A stretch of 64,000 nt of DNA from Sodalis ligni (GTDB taxonomy: Bacteria; Pseudomonadota; Gammaproteobacteria; Enterobacterales; Enterobacteriaceae). The notes beneath the pieces were generated by a model. It searched no databases. It was not told the DNA's origin and saw only the letters and a list, made by a program, of their open reading frames with translations. Numbering within the stretch: the stretch's first letter is position 1; each line of letters begins with the position of its first letter. Location of the stretch: assembly GCF_016865525.2 (NCBI RefSeq), contig NZ_CP075169.1, positions 1,798,337 to 1,862,336 on the forward strand, read 5' to 3'. Positions 50,228-59,335 of the stretch are shown here, piece after piece. The position numbers and the translations under genes were made by a program.

Positions 50228-50874
50228 TTAACACGCTAAGTTATTTTTATCAGGATCAAAACAGCTGCGGGATTTAATTTTCTGCAACCACTCATGGGGT
50301 CTGGCCAATAATTCAATGCTGAGTTCTTCCACGGTTGTTTGCCGCTCAGTGGCGAACCGGCGCAGTAAAATATAGGACTGCTGTTCGTCGCACTGTAATG
50401 TGTTCATTAACAAAATTTGTGCCGACAGTAAAACTTTCGCGACTTGACCCGGATCTCCAGCTTTGCGATGGTGGTTTTATCATCCTGCTTGCGCCGATAT
50501 TGGTTCATCGCCAGCAGGATGGTGGAGAATATCCCTTCTGACTTCATGGGTTTACGCAAATAGCCGTCGATATCCTGGTTGATAATCCACAGCAGGCGGG
50601 ACGGTGCTTCCGATCCCAGCAACGCGATTTTCGGGCATTCCGGCCAGGGCTGCGCTTCCAACTGCCGCAATAAGATATTATTGTCGCTGTCGAAAATAAC
50701 CATGTCATGCCCGCTGTTCAGAGTAGCGGGTTCGGGTTCGGTAAAAGGAATGCCCATGATGCCCAGGCGGCGGAACTGCTGCAATAAATGCTGTTCATCA
50801 CGCGCGTTGCAGCCTAACAGCGCAATTCGCAAGCCGCGCACCACCAATCGGTTATTTTTCACGTTATCCCTCAT
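50228..50874 (-). pseudogene. AmiR-like ANTAR antiterminator, one-base frameshift
   Basis: AmiR is a two-domain RNA-binding antiterminator: an unphosphorylated receiver-like domain, a coiled coil and a C-terminal ANTAR domain. The N-terminal part (ATG at 50872-50874, MRDNVKNNRLVVRGLRIALL) runs through KLEIRVKSRKF. The frame is then lost at about 50432-50436, and the ANTAR part continues at ILLMNTLQCDEQQSYILLRR to the TAA at 50228 (ATERQTTVEELSIELLA). One missing A in a short A-run restores a protein of about 215 residues (P. aeruginosa AmiR 196). As sequenced, the ANTAR domain is lost. It is last in the amidase-amiC-amiR unit. A GTG at 50892 is an alternative start. Confidence 0.75.
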
Positions 50875-50878
50875 CGCG

Positions 50879-52057
50879 TCAGCGTTTCGCACCGGGTTCG
50901 GGCACTCCGACCCAGGTAAGATAGGGGTCGGGCTTTACCGGTTCGGGCGCCTGCCAAAAAATATGGAATTTGCCGTCCGCGCCGCAGCGCGCCAGTTTGG
51001 GCGTTAGCCAGGCATGATTGTTATCCGCATCGATCCGGGTTGCGCCGTTGGGAGCCATGAAAACATCCTCGTAGGCCGCCTGGCGAACCAGCGCCACATC
51101 ATCGCTGCCGCAGCGCGTAATGGCATTCGCCAGCATATGGCCGCCAATCCATGCCGCCTCGGCATCTACCGACGGCGAACAGTCCTCGCCGAAACGCCGG
51201 CGATAGCGCGCCAGGAACTGTGCATTTTCCGGCGTATCTATCGATTGGAAATACACCGCGGAAACCAGGTAGCCTTCCACCGTTTCGGCGCCGACCATAT
51301 TCACTTCCGCTTCACAAAGGGTCAGGCTAAGCCGCGCGATGGGGTGTGAGCGCAAAAAAGGGTGGTCGGCCGCCATGTCATGCCAGACGCGGTAAAAGCG
51401 GTAAGCGGAAATACCTACCAGGGTAACCAACACCACCGGCGGTTTTTTAACGATGATATCCTCTATAATCGCCGCAACCTCGGTTTCCCCCAGCGGCAAC
51501 AGGCGGCTGGCGATCATGCGTCCACCCAGGGGCTCCACGGTTTCGCCCGTGATTCTGTCGATTTCCCAGGACCAGACATAATCGGAACCGATATGATAGA
51601 TATCCGGCTGGTAGTGCTCAGCGACGTATCGAATCATCGGCAGGACATGCTGGTTGGGCGCCGCGCCGAGGTAGATCACATTATTGCTGCTTTCGAACCC
51701 CTCATAGCGCGCGGTATGCCATAGCAGGGCGTTGGCCCCCTCAACCAGCGGCAGGATCTGCTTGCGCGACGCCGACGTATAACATCCGACGATATGCCTG
51801 ACGCCGTGCCGGTAAAGCAATTCATGGCAATAGTGATAATAGTTTTCCAGGTTGCAGGCCGGGTCGAAAATCACCGGCGCCAGGGTAAATGGCAAGGCGG
51901 GATTGGCGTTAACCTCTTCAATGGCCAACAGGATGCCGTTAAGCATTTCCCGTCCAATGACGCCGTACTGGCCCGAGACGGAATAAAGAATACCGACCGG
52001 AATCGGTGACTCCCGCCGGCCGCGGTATGGCCGCGGATGTATGGCCGTAGTGAGCAT
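50879..52057 (-). CDS. AmiC-like cytoplasmic ligand sensor (periplasmic-binding-protein fold)
   Basis: 392 residues, no signal peptide. It is collinear with P. aeruginosa AmiC: PVGILYSVSGQYGVIGREML, RHIVGCYTSASRKQILPLVE, LGAAPNQHVLPMI, HIGSDYVWSWE, LCEAEVNMVGAETVEGYLVS and WQAPEPVKPDPYL. In the Pseudomonas system AmiC holds AmiR inactive until an amide binds. The ATG follows AAAAGGAG. It lies between the hydrolase and the amiR-like gene with short spacing. UrtA-type urea-binding proteins are the nearest alternative but are exported. Confidence 0.88.
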   Translation of the reverse strand: MLTTAIHPRPYRGRRESPIPVGILYSVSGQYGVIGREMLNGILLAIEEVNANPALPFTLAPVIFDPACNLENYYHYCHELLYRHGVRHIVGCYTSASRKQILPLVEGANALLWHTARYEGFESSNNVIYLGAAPNQHVLPMIRYVAEHYQPDIYHIGSDYVWSWEIDRITGETVEPLGGRMIASRLLPLGETEVAAIIEDIIVKKPPVVLVTLVGISAYRFYRVWHDMAADHPFLRSHPIARLSLTLCEAEVNMVGAETVEGYLVSAVYFQSIDTPENAQFLARYRRRFGEDCSPSVDAEAAWIGGHMLANAITRCGSDDVALVRQAAYEDVFMAPNGATRIDADNNHAWLTPKLARCGADGKFHIFWQAPEPVKPDPYLTWVGVPEPGAKR

Positions 52058-52071
52058 CGCGTCTCCTTTTA

Positions 52072-53808
52072 TTATGCGGTTTCACCGGGCTGGCAACGGA
52101 TTAAATCCGGATAAAAATGCGTTTGGCGCATGGCCACCAGGTCCTTGCGCCTTACGACATTGGTGGGATAAGTACTGTCGAGATTACGGGTGTCCACATC
52201 TTCAGTGACCACGTCGCCGGCTCCCACCACCAGGGATTCGCGCCGCGGCCAGAGGAAGGTGTCCGGTCCGAAGATACCGCTGGGCAGCACCGGCAGCGAC
52301 TCGCTGCTATCCTGGGCGTTGGCGAACGCCAGATACACATTATTTTCCCCGGCCCGGACCCTGGGCAGTAGCCAATGATAGGGACTGGCGCCGGTGGCGA
52401 TGGGGTAGTTATGCGGGATACGGGTGCCGGTATGCGCTCCGGCTGCCGGGGCGTTCAGCGCTGCGGGGCAGGCGATGATATCGCAGCCGCGCAGGGCCAG
52501 TATGCGGCCGGCCTCAGGGAAATTAAGATCGTGCCCCAACAGCAGTCCGACCCGGCCGCAGGGCAGGTCTATCGCAACCCACTCGTTGCCCGCGGCGGCC
52601 CAGGCGGCGTCTTTGGCGGTTAAATGGATCTTGCGATAGCTGCCGATGACGCCCTGCGGACCGACGGCCAGCGCGGTGTTGTAAAACGCCCCTCCTTGCG
52701 AGGCCTCCACCAGCCCGGCTACCAGGGTTAAACGGTGGCTAACCGCCAGACGCATTAGCGCGAGCACCGCTTCGCCGTCCAGCGTCAGGGCAGACTGCGG
52801 GCCTCGATATTCACCGCTCAGCGCCAGCTCGGGCAGTACCAGCAGTTCTGCCCCTTGCCGGCTGGCGCGGTCGGCCAGACGGGTGATAACGGCCAGATTG
52901 CCGGCCACGTCATCGCCAGGCGCGAATTGACCGACGGCAATACGCGAGCATTTACCGGCCGGCAGGGGGCGCATGCCGTACAGTCGGAAAAAGTCCAGCG
53001 GGTTCCAGGCATAGCTGTTGTTCATCAGCTCTTTGTACAGCGCCGGCCGGCGCTGCCGGATCAACGCGCCCGGACGGGATGCGCGCCTGATGGTGCCGCT
53101 GACCAGGCCGTCGCCGCAGTCGCGCCAAGCCTGTATATGACCGTCCGGCTCGATGATGCAGCTGCCGCCGCTGAATTGCACACCCCGTTCCAGGCCCCAG
53201 CGGTTGCTCTCGATGAGATAACAGCCGTTCTCATAGGCTCGGTTAATCCAGTAAGGTGCGGGGGTACGCTCGGCCAGCCAATTGCTGATATGGCAGATGA
53301 CATCTGCGCCGTGGATTCCCGCCAAACGGGCGGTTTCAATAAAATGGATATCCATGCAGATCAGCAGCGCAATATTTCCGATCGGCGTACTGAATACCGA
53401 ATGACCCAGATCGCCGTTGGCGGCCCACTTAGGTTCGGAAATATAAGGGTGAGTTTTTCGATGTTTGCCGATGACCCCTTCAGGACCGATAAGTACCGCT
53501 GTATTGTAATAAAGCCCGTTAACGGGGTCCTCTTCCGGTAATCCGATCACCAGATAACAATCGTAGCGCCGGGCCAGTTCGGCAAAAAGGCCGGTAGTGG
53601 CGCCGGGAACGGGTTCAACATAGGGCGCCACTTCTTCGCGATCCTGCCAGCAATAGCCGGTGGTGCCCATTTCCGGCATTACCACCAGACGCGCGCCCTG
53701 TCGTGCGGCCTGTTCCGCCAGGTCCAGCAGGCGGCGGATATTCTCTTCTTTATGGAATAACCTTGGCTCAAATTGAATGGCCGCGACGGGGATTGGTTCA
53801 GTGCTCAT
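52072..53808 (-). CDS. tandem nitrilase-superfamily (carbon-nitrogen) hydrolase, likely amidase
   Basis: 578 residues with two CN-hydrolase domains. The first (about 5-270) has the full Glu-Lys-Cys triad: E46 in MPEMGTTGY, K118 in KHRKTHPY and C151 in LLICMDIHF. The second (about 288-560) keeps E327 (LPELALSGEY) and K393 (SYRKIHLT), but the nucleophile position reads GLLLGHDLNFPE, with Gly425 instead of Cys, so it should be inactive. The context (AmiC/AmiR-like genes, nitrile hydratase next door) suggests hydrolysis of the amide product to acid and ammonia; a nitrilase is the alternative. It is the first gene after the sigma-54/ANTAR leader. Confidence 0.87.
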   Translation of the reverse strand: MSTEPIPVAAIQFEPRLFHKEENIRRLLDLAEQAARQGARLVVMPEMGTTGYCWQDREEVAPYVEPVPGATTGLFAELARRYDCYLVIGLPEEDPVNGLYYNTAVLIGPEGVIGKHRKTHPYISEPKWAANGDLGHSVFSTPIGNIALLICMDIHFIETARLAGIHGADVICHISNWLAERTPAPYWINRAYENGCYLIESNRWGLERGVQFSGGSCIIEPDGHIQAWRDCGDGLVSGTIRRASRPGALIRQRRPALYKELMNNSYAWNPLDFFRLYGMRPLPAGKCSRIAVGQFAPGDDVAGNLAVITRLADRASRQGAELLVLPELALSGEYRGPQSALTLDGEAVLALMRLAVSHRLTLVAGLVEASQGGAFYNTALAVGPQGVIGSYRKIHLTAKDAAWAAAGNEWVAIDLPCGRVGLLLGHDLNFPEAGRILALRGCDIIACPAALNAPAAGAHTGTRIPHNYPIATGASPYHWLLPRVRAGENNVYLAFANAQDSSESLPVLPSGIFGPDTFLWPRRESLVVGAGDVVTEDVDTRNLDSTYPTNVVRRKDLVAMRQTHFYPDLIRCQPGETA

Positions 53809-53992
53809 AGTAAAACTCCAGGATTATCTAAAAATACTCGGCGCGTGATGTCAGCGTCCAATGGCCCCGGCAATGCGTTCAATTCCGTCAGGATAAAAAA
53901 AAGCCCCGCTAACTCAGAGAGCTAGTGGGGCATCTTTGCCGGTTCTGTTTTTTGCATGAAAAGCACGCCGTCCGCTTAACGGCTGCCGTTGA
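53809..53992 (-). promoter_or_regulatory. untranslated leader of the amidase-amiC-amiR operon
   Basis: Predicted 184-nt leader from the sigma-54 start (about 53992) to the ATG. It contains stem-loops in GCCGTTAAGCGGACGGC and TGC-TTTTCAT-GCA, then the hexaloop hairpin and the terminator described separately. Together with the promoter and pyrD upstream sequence it fills the 455-base gap before pyrD. Confidence 0.65.
53895..53940 (-). terminator. ANTAR-type hexaloop hairpin overlapping an intrinsic terminator (amidase leader)
   Basis: Minus strand: GGC-AAAGAT-GCC (53940-53929), identical to the NHase leader, with its GCC forming the base of the terminator GCCCCACTAGCTC / GAGTTAGCGGGGC (53931-53903) and eight T. 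The terminator lies inside the leader upstream of the first gene, so read-through must be regulated. The arms differ from the NHase copy while the hexaloop is conserved. Confidence 0.75.
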
Positions 53993-54002
53993 TAATGAGT
54001 TA

Positions 54003-54018
54003 AGCAGGAACTATGCCA
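54003..54018 (-). promoter_or_regulatory. sigma-54 promoter of the amidase operon
   Basis: TGGCAT-AGTTCC-TGCT on the minus strand, GG-to-GC spacing of 12 as required. Two bases differ from the best consensus. Start predicted near 53992. Confidence 0.7.
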
Positions 54019-54092
54019 AAAAAAATTATTGATATAAATCAATAAAATGTCATATGTCTATTTTGTCAATGGACCGGTATGGCGCCCTGAAA

Positions 54093-54107
54093 GCGCTTTT
54101 GCAGTGC
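54093..54107 (-). promoter_or_regulatory. possible NtrC-like enhancer site upstream of the amidase operon
   Basis: GCAC-TGCAAAA-GCGC on the minus strand is one base from GCAC-N7-GTGC and overlaps a 15-base palindrome TTTTGCAGTGCAAAA (54097-54111), about 108 bases upstream of the sigma-54 start. Confidence 0.3.
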
Positions 54108-54221
54108 AAAAATGGGCCTGTCCGCACCAAAAAAAGGCGAAGGACGCCGCCGTAATACAGCCAAGTATGGGTAAATTGCTTTTTTTTACTCCGTTCAATT
54201 TCTTTTCCGCAGGGGATGCCC

Positions 54222-54248
54222 GATAATACCGTCCCGGTTGCAACCGGG
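54222..54248 (+). promoter_or_regulatory. pyrD promoter -10 and leader hairpin
   Basis: GATAAT (54222-54227) is followed 5-11 bases later by CCGTCCCGG, and the perfect palindrome CCCGGTTG-CAACCGGG (54233-54248) lies just before the SD AGGAG. In E. coli and Salmonella pyrD, CTP level shifts the start site so that longer transcripts form a hairpin that blocks translation; the same layout is inferred. Confidence 0.5.
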
Positions 54249-54263
54249 ATATCAGGAGACCCT

Positions 54264-55274
54264 ATGTTTTATCCCCTCGTTAAACAGGCGTTATTTCAGC
54301 TCGATCCGGAACGCGCCCATGAATTCACCTTTCAGCAGCTGCGCCGAATTACCGGCACACCCTTTATGGGGCTGGTTCGCCAGTCGGTACCCGTCAAAAC
54401 GGTCAGCTGCATGGGCATAACTTTCAAGAACCCGCTGGGGCTGGCCGCCGGACTGGACAAAGACGGTGAGTGCATCGATGCCCTAGGCGCCATGGGCTTT
54501 GGGTTTATAGAAGTCGGCACGGTGACGCCGCGTCCGCAGCCCGGTAATGATAAACCGCGTCTGTTTCGTCTGGTGGCGGCCGAGGGGTTGATTAATCGGA
54601 TGGGGTTTAACAATAAGGGTGTTGACTATCTGGTTGAAAACGTTAAAAAATCTCATTATGACGGCGTATTGGGCATTAATATCGGCAAAAATAAAGCCAC
54701 GCCGGTAGAGCAGGGCAAGGATGATTATCTCTATTGCATGGAAAGAATATATCCCTACGCGGGATATATCGCGATAAATATTTCTTCACCCAACACTCCC
54801 GGGTTGCGGACGTTACAATTCGGCGAGGCGCTGGACTCACTATTGCTGGCCATAAAAAATAAACAGGCCGAATTGAACCAGTATCACCATAAATATGTCC
54901 CCGTTGCGGTGAAAATAGCCCCAGACCTGACGGATGAGGAGCTGTCCCAAGTGGCCGATAGCCTGGTGCGCCATAATATCGACGGTGTGATCGCCACCAA
55001 TACCACCACCGGACGGGAGTTGGTCCAGGGTTTGGAACATTGCAATCAAACCGGCGGCTTGAGCGGTCGCCCGCTGCAATCACGCAGCACGGAGGTGATA
55101 CGGCGTCTGTCCCTGGAATTAAACGGCAAATTACCCATCATTGGCGTGGGCGGCATTGACTCTTTGGTGGCGGCGCGGGAAAAAATAGCCGCGGGCGCAT
55201 CGCTGATTCAAATATATTCCGGGTTCATTTTTCACGGTCCGCAGCTGATTAAAGATATTCTTACTCATATTTGA
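54264..55274 (+). CDS. pyrD: dihydroorotate dehydrogenase (quinone) PyrD
   Basis: Class 2 membrane-associated flavoenzyme of pyrimidine synthesis. The ATG at 54264 follows AGGAG and gives [20 protein letters not shown], 336 residues, the E. coli length. FMN and substrate motifs [41 protein letters not shown] (catalytic Ser region) and IGVGGIDS are present. An upstream extension to 54216 would cross the promoter and hairpin. It marks the right border of the accessory island; zapC follows. Confidence 0.97.
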   Translation: MFYPLVKQALFQLDPERAHEFTFQQLRRITGTPFMGLVRQSVPVKTVSCMGITFKNPLGLAAGLDKDGECIDALGAMGFGFIEVGTVTPRPQPGNDKPRLFRLVAAEGLINRMGFNNKGVDYLVENVKKSHYDGVLGINIGKNKATPVEQGKDDYLYCMERIYPYAGYIAINISSPNTPGLRTLQFGEALDSLLLAIKNKQAELNQYHHKYVPVAVKIAPDLTDEELSQVADSLVRHNIDGVIATNTTTGRELVQGLEHCNQTGGLSGRPLQSRSTEVIRRLSLELNGKLPIIGVGGIDSLVAAREKIAAGASLIQIYSGFIFHGPQLIKDILTHI

Positions 55275-55430
55275 CACTTTTTTGTAATTTAATGGCCTTT
55301 GGGGTTTATTTATCCCTTAGGCTCGTTTATCTTTTATCTGGTTGCTGTTCATGGTTTGGTGGATTTTATTTCCAGGCCCCAAAGGAAGACCAGATATTGC
55401 TTAAGCGATTGCGACGTGAAAGGATTAAAT

Positions 55431-55979
55431 ATGAAATTCACACCCGGCGATAATTGGCGTTGGTTCTTCGATGCCGAACACGATCGGATGATGCTGGATC
55501 TCGCCGACGGTATGTTATTCCGTTCTCGCTTCTGCGCTAAAATGCTGATTCCCGATGCTTTCAGCGAGTCGGTTTTTTGCGTGGATGACGCCGCCTTGTA
55601 TTATACCTTCGCCGAAAAGTGCCGCGGGCTGCCGTTAAAAGAAGAGCAGCGCGCCGAATTGATTCTCAACGCGCTGACGGCGCTACGCTTCCTTAAGCCC
55701 GTCATGCCCAAGAGTTGGCATTTCCTGCCGCAGCCAACGTCGTCGGACTGGCAGCCGGTCACCGGTGATGATGTCCTGGTGCGCCTGCAGGAAAACGGCG
55801 AATACGCCCGTATGCTGGTGGCGGAAGCCGGGGATAACGCCAGTTTGTGCGTACTGGCGCAGCAGCAGCTGAGCGTTGCGTCGCGGCAGATGGTATTGGG
55901 CGATGTCATCAAGATCATGCATGACCGGCTGATGCCTTATCCCCAGCAGGATGAAATCCGCTATGCCGCGGCGGTTTAA
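55431..55979 (+). CDS. zapC: cell division protein ZapC
   Basis: FtsZ-associated protein that promotes Z-ring bundling. The ATG at 55431 follows GAAAGG and gives [20 protein letters not shown], 182 residues (E. coli 180). Conserved NWRW.(F/Y).(D).[18 protein letters not shown] and [12 protein letters not shown] are visible. The longer open frame from 55299 is non-conserved upstream sequence. Found only in enteric bacteria and relatives, it supports the taxonomic placement. Confidence 0.95.
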   Translation: MKFTPGDNWRWFFDAEHDRMMLDLADGMLFRSRFCAKMLIPDAFSESVFCVDDAALYYTFAEKCRGLPLKEEQRAELILNALTALRFLKPVMPKSWHFLPQPTSSDWQPVTGDDVLVRLQENGEYARMLVAEAGDNASLCVLAQQQLSVASRQMVLGDVIKIMHDRLMPYPQQDEIRYAAAV

Positions 55980-55999
55980 TCCGCCTGCGCCAAAGGGCT

Positions 56000-57106
56000 C
56001 TACCCCAAGCGGAGATCGGTTTTGGGCATGCAGCTGCAGGTCAGTATCTTGCCCGGTTCGCCGATCGCGCTGGCGGTCAAAGGGGTGACCTCTCCCGCCA
56101 ACAGCCGGACCTTGCATGTGCCGCACAAACCGGCCCGGCAGGAATAGGGTATGCGTATGTTCTGCTGTTCCAATTGCTCCAGTAAAACCTGCCGATTGTT
56201 GCCGGTGAAGGTTTGGCCCCGATAGTCAATGGTCACGCTGTATTCATCACCCGCCGGCGCCGCGCCGGTTTCTTCCGCCGCCGGGCTGCCCCCGTAACGG
56301 CGGGGCGTCTGTTCGGTGAGTATCTCCACCTCGGCGCCCACCCGGATAATACCGCTGCCGCGTGCCAACAGATTCTGGCCGAAGTCCACATCGCCGTTCT
56401 CGGCGGTCCGGTAGTTTTTTAACGTGCGCAGCGGTTCGGCGGCAGGATGCCTGCGGCCCTGTTCGACGCTGACGGTAGTCAATACACAGCGTCCGCAGGG
56501 TTTTACCACCTCAAACGGCACTTCGCCGATCCTGAGGGTGCGCCACCGGTCTTCGGCATAGGGCTCGGCTCCGGCCACCACCAGGTTCGGCCGGAATTGC
56601 GTAAGTTTGATGCCGGCGGGACAGCGCCGCTGTAAATCACCGAAAGAGGCTTCGTTTATCAAGAGGTAAGGATAACCGTCGGCAAACGACAGCGGAACGC
56701 GGGGATGGGCTTTCACCCGGCGATGGCTTTGGGCGCCGGTCCAGCGTAGCTGTACCGGGTGGCCTATATAGCCGCTTAGCCAGTTATTGATGGCCTCGGG
56801 GGCGATATAGGCGGTAAAATGATTGCCCCAGACCTCCGTTGGATGCGCGTCGGCGGTAAAATCCTGATAGCAGGCCATGGCGCTTTGCCCGTCCGGTGCG
56901 CTAATATGCAACCCGTTTTGTACTATCACCGGTGTGAACAGGACCATTTGCGGATATTGCCGGGCGGTAATAAAGGTGCCGTCGGTTTCGGTCAGCATGA
57001 ACGTCCGGTCCCCCGCCAGTCCTTCAGCGCGGGCCAATGCGTAAGAGAGTTGTAAACCACGCATAGATTTAACCGGATGAATATATAATCGCGATAAACT
57101 TACCAT
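56000..57106 (-). CDS. ycbX: YcbX, MOSC-domain protein with C-terminal 2Fe-2S ferredoxin
   Basis: Molybdenum-cofactor-dependent N-hydroxylated-base reductase involved in 6-N-hydroxylaminopurine detoxification in E. coli. 368 residues (E. coli 369). The N-terminal MOSC beta-barrel ([15 protein letters not shown], about 8-22) and MOSC core with [11 protein letters not shown] (about 202-212) precede a plant-type ferredoxin with [16 protein letters not shown] and a final cysteine in ILTCSC. It is convergent with zapC. Confidence 0.95.
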   Translation of the reverse strand: MVSLSRLYIHPVKSMRGLQLSYALARAEGLAGDRTFMLTETDGTFITARQYPQMVLFTPVIVQNGLHISAPDGQSAMACYQDFTADAHPTEVWGNHFTAYIAPEAINNWLSGYIGHPVQLRWTGAQSHRRVKAHPRVPLSFADGYPYLLINEASFGDLQRRCPAGIKLTQFRPNLVVAGAEPYAEDRWRTLRIGEVPFEVVKPCGRCVLTTVSVEQGRRHPAAEPLRTLKNYRTAENGDVDFGQNLLARGSGIIRVGAEVEILTEQTPRRYGGSPAAEETGAAPAGDEYSVTIDYRGQTFTGNNRQVLLEQLEQQNIRIPYSCRAGLCGTCKVRLLAGEVTPLTASAIGEPGKILTCSCMPKTDLRLG

Positions 57107-57145
57107 TTTTGCCTCCCTGCCGGACGACTCAGTTGGGCCAACTTT

Positions 57146-57173
57146 ATGACAACGGGTCGGGATTAGCTATAAT
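57146..57173 (+). promoter_or_regulatory. rlmKL promoter
   Basis: ATGACA (five of six to TTGACA), 16-base spacer, perfect TATAAT at 57168-57173, about 34 bases upstream of the start codon. Confidence 0.65.
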
Positions 57174-57206
57174 GCGCAACGAATTTCTTTTCAGATGATA
57201 AGCGAC

Positions 57207-59330
57207 ATGATGAATGCACTCTTTGCCAGTACGGCACAAGGTTTGGAAGAACTGTTAAAAAGCGAGCTGGAAGCACTGGGTGCCCTGGAATGCAAAATCG
57301 CCCTCGGGGGCGTGCATTTTCGCGCAGACCACCGGCTGCTTTATCGGAGCCTTCTTTGGAGCCGTCTGGCTTCGCGCATTCTATTGCCGCTTAATGAATT
57401 TGAAGTGAAAAGCGACAGCGACCTCTATAGGGGGGTACAAGAAATTGACTGGCCGGCGATTTTTCCGGTGGAGAAAAGCTTTGCGGTGCATTTCAGCGGC
57501 ACCAACGACGCTATCCGCAACAGCCAGTACGGCACGTTGAAAGTCAAAGACGCCATCGTCGATCAATTCACCGACGCGGTGCAGCGCCGGCCGGATGTGG
57601 CCAAACAGCAGCCTGATATCCGGGTACAGGTTTACCTGCATCGGGATCGCGCCGTCGTATCGCTGGAGCTCAGCGGGGGGGGACTGCATCAGCGCGGTTA
57701 TCGCGACAGCGCCGGGCAGGCGCCGCTGAAAGAGAATTTGGCCACCGCCATCGTCCTGCGTTCGGGCTGGCAAATCGGTACGCCGCTGGTGGATCCCATG
57801 TGTGGTTCCGGTACGTTGCTGATTGAGGCGGCCCTGATGGCGGCCGATCACGCGCCGGGGCTGCTGCGCCGGCAGTGGGGGTTCGACGCCTGGCTCGGCC
57901 ACGATGAAATCCTCTGGCGGACGGTACTGGAGGAGGCTCGGGAACGCGCGCGTCTCGGCCTGGCACAGGCGGTCCCGTTATTTTTCGGATCGGACAATGA
58001 TGGCCGGGTGCTTGAGAAGGCCCGCGCCAATGCCCGCCATGCCGGTATCGCCGGGCTGATTTCGTTTTCGGTCAACGACGTCGCCAATTTGGTGAACCCG
58101 CTGCCGGAAGGTCCGGTGGGTACCCTGGTGAGCAATCCGCCCTATGGCGAGCGGCTGGAGAGTGAGCCGGCGCTTATTGCCCTGTACAACCAGCTTGGCC
58201 GGGCGGCGAAAAGCCACTTCGGCGGCTGGCGCCTCTCGCTGTTCAGCGCCTCGCCGGCCTTGCTCAGCGCGCTGCAGTTACGCGCCGAGCGGACGTTTAA
58301 AGCCAGGAACGGGCCGCTGGAGTGCGAGCAGAAAAACTACCTGCTGGCTGAAGTCCCAAGCGTCATGGCTTCCCGCGGTATCGCGGAGGATTTTGCCAAC
58401 CGGCTGCGTAAAAATATCCGCAGCCTGGAAAAATGGGCCGCCCGCGAGCATCTGGATTGCTATCGGCTGTACGACGCCGATCTGCCGGAATACAACGTGG
58501 CTATCGACCGCTACAGTTCCTGGGTGGTGATTCAGGAGTACGTGGCGCCGAAAACCATCGACCCGGAGCGCGCGCGGGCGCGGTTGTACGACGCCATCTC
58601 CGCTACCCTTGCGGTAACCGGGATTCCCGCGAGCCAGCTCGTGGTGAAAGCCCGCGAACGGCAAAAAGGCAAAAACCAGTATGAGAAGCTGGCGCAAAAA
58701 GGCGAGTTCCTGCTGGTGGATGAATATGACGCCAGGCTGTGGGTGAACCTTACCGACTATCTGGATACCGGCGTCTTTCTTGACCACCGCATCGCCCGTA
58801 AAATGCTCGGCGAAATGTGCCGCGGCAAGGATTTCCTCAACCTGTTCGCCTACACCGGCACCGCCAGCGTCCATGCCGGTATCGGCGGCGCCCGCAGCAC
58901 CACCTCGGTGGATATGTCCCGCACCTATCTGGAGTGGGCGGAGAAAAATCTGCGCGGCAACGGCCTCACGGGCAAGCAGCATCGTCTGATCCAGGCGGAT
59001 TGTCTTTCCTGGCTGCAGCTTTCCCAGGAAAGCTTCGATGTGATCTTTATCGATCCGCCGACATTTTCCAACTCAAAACGCATGTCGGAGAGCTTCGACG
59101 TGCAACGTGACCACCTGCTGCTGATGCAGGATCTGAAAAGATTGCTCAGGCCGGGCGGTACGATAATGTTTTCCAACAACAAACGCGGTTTCCAATTGGA
59201 TACCGAGGGCTTACAGGCTTTGGGTCTGGCCGCGGAGTCCATTACCGAGCGTACGCGTTCGCCGGACTTTGCCCGGAATCGCCATATACATAATTGCTGG
59301 CTGATAAGCCATGCCGATCGGGATCAATAA
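57207..59330 (+). CDS. rlmL: bifunctional 23S rRNA methyltransferase RlmKL
   Basis: Makes m2G2445 (RlmL half) and m7G2069 (RlmK half) in 23S rRNA. 707 residues from the first of two adjacent ATGs ([20 protein letters not shown]); E. coli begins at the second, with 702 residues, and an ATG at 57195 lacks homology. The THUMP domain is about 45-155. The RlmL SAM domain has [14 protein letters not shown] and SNPPYGERL; the RlmK domain has [13 protein letters not shown] and [12 protein letters not shown]. It is five bases before uup. Confidence 0.96.
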   Translation: MMNALFASTAQGLEELLKSELEALGALECKIALGGVHFRADHRLLYRSLLWSRLASRILLPLNEFEVKSDSDLYRGVQEIDWPAIFPVEKSFAVHFSGTNDAIRNSQYGTLKVKDAIVDQFTDAVQRRPDVAKQQPDIRVQVYLHRDRAVVSLELSGGGLHQRGYRDSAGQAPLKENLATAIVLRSGWQIGTPLVDPMCGSGTLLIEAALMAADHAPGLLRRQWGFDAWLGHDEILWRTVLEEARERARLGLAQAVPLFFGSDNDGRVLEKARANARHAGIAGLISFSVNDVANLVNPLPEGPVGTLVSNPPYGERLESEPALIALYNQLGRAAKSHFGGWRLSLFSASPALLSALQLRAERTFKARNGPLECEQKNYLLAEVPSVMASRGIAEDFANRLRKNIRSLEKWAAREHLDCYRLYDADLPEYNVAIDRYSSWVVIQEYVAPKTIDPERARARLYDAISATLAVTGIPASQLVVKARERQKGKNQYEKLAQKGEFLLVDEYDARLWVNLTDYLDTGVFLDHRIARKMLGEMCRGKDFLNLFAYTGTASVHAGIGGARSTTSVDMSRTYLEWAEKNLRGNGLTGKQHRLIQADCLSWLQLSQESFDVIFIDPPTFSNSKRMSESFDVQRDHLLLMQDLKRLLRPGGTIMFSNNKRGFQLDTEGLQALGLAAESITERTRSPDFARNRHIHNCWLISHADRDQ

Positions 59331-59335
59331 ACGCC

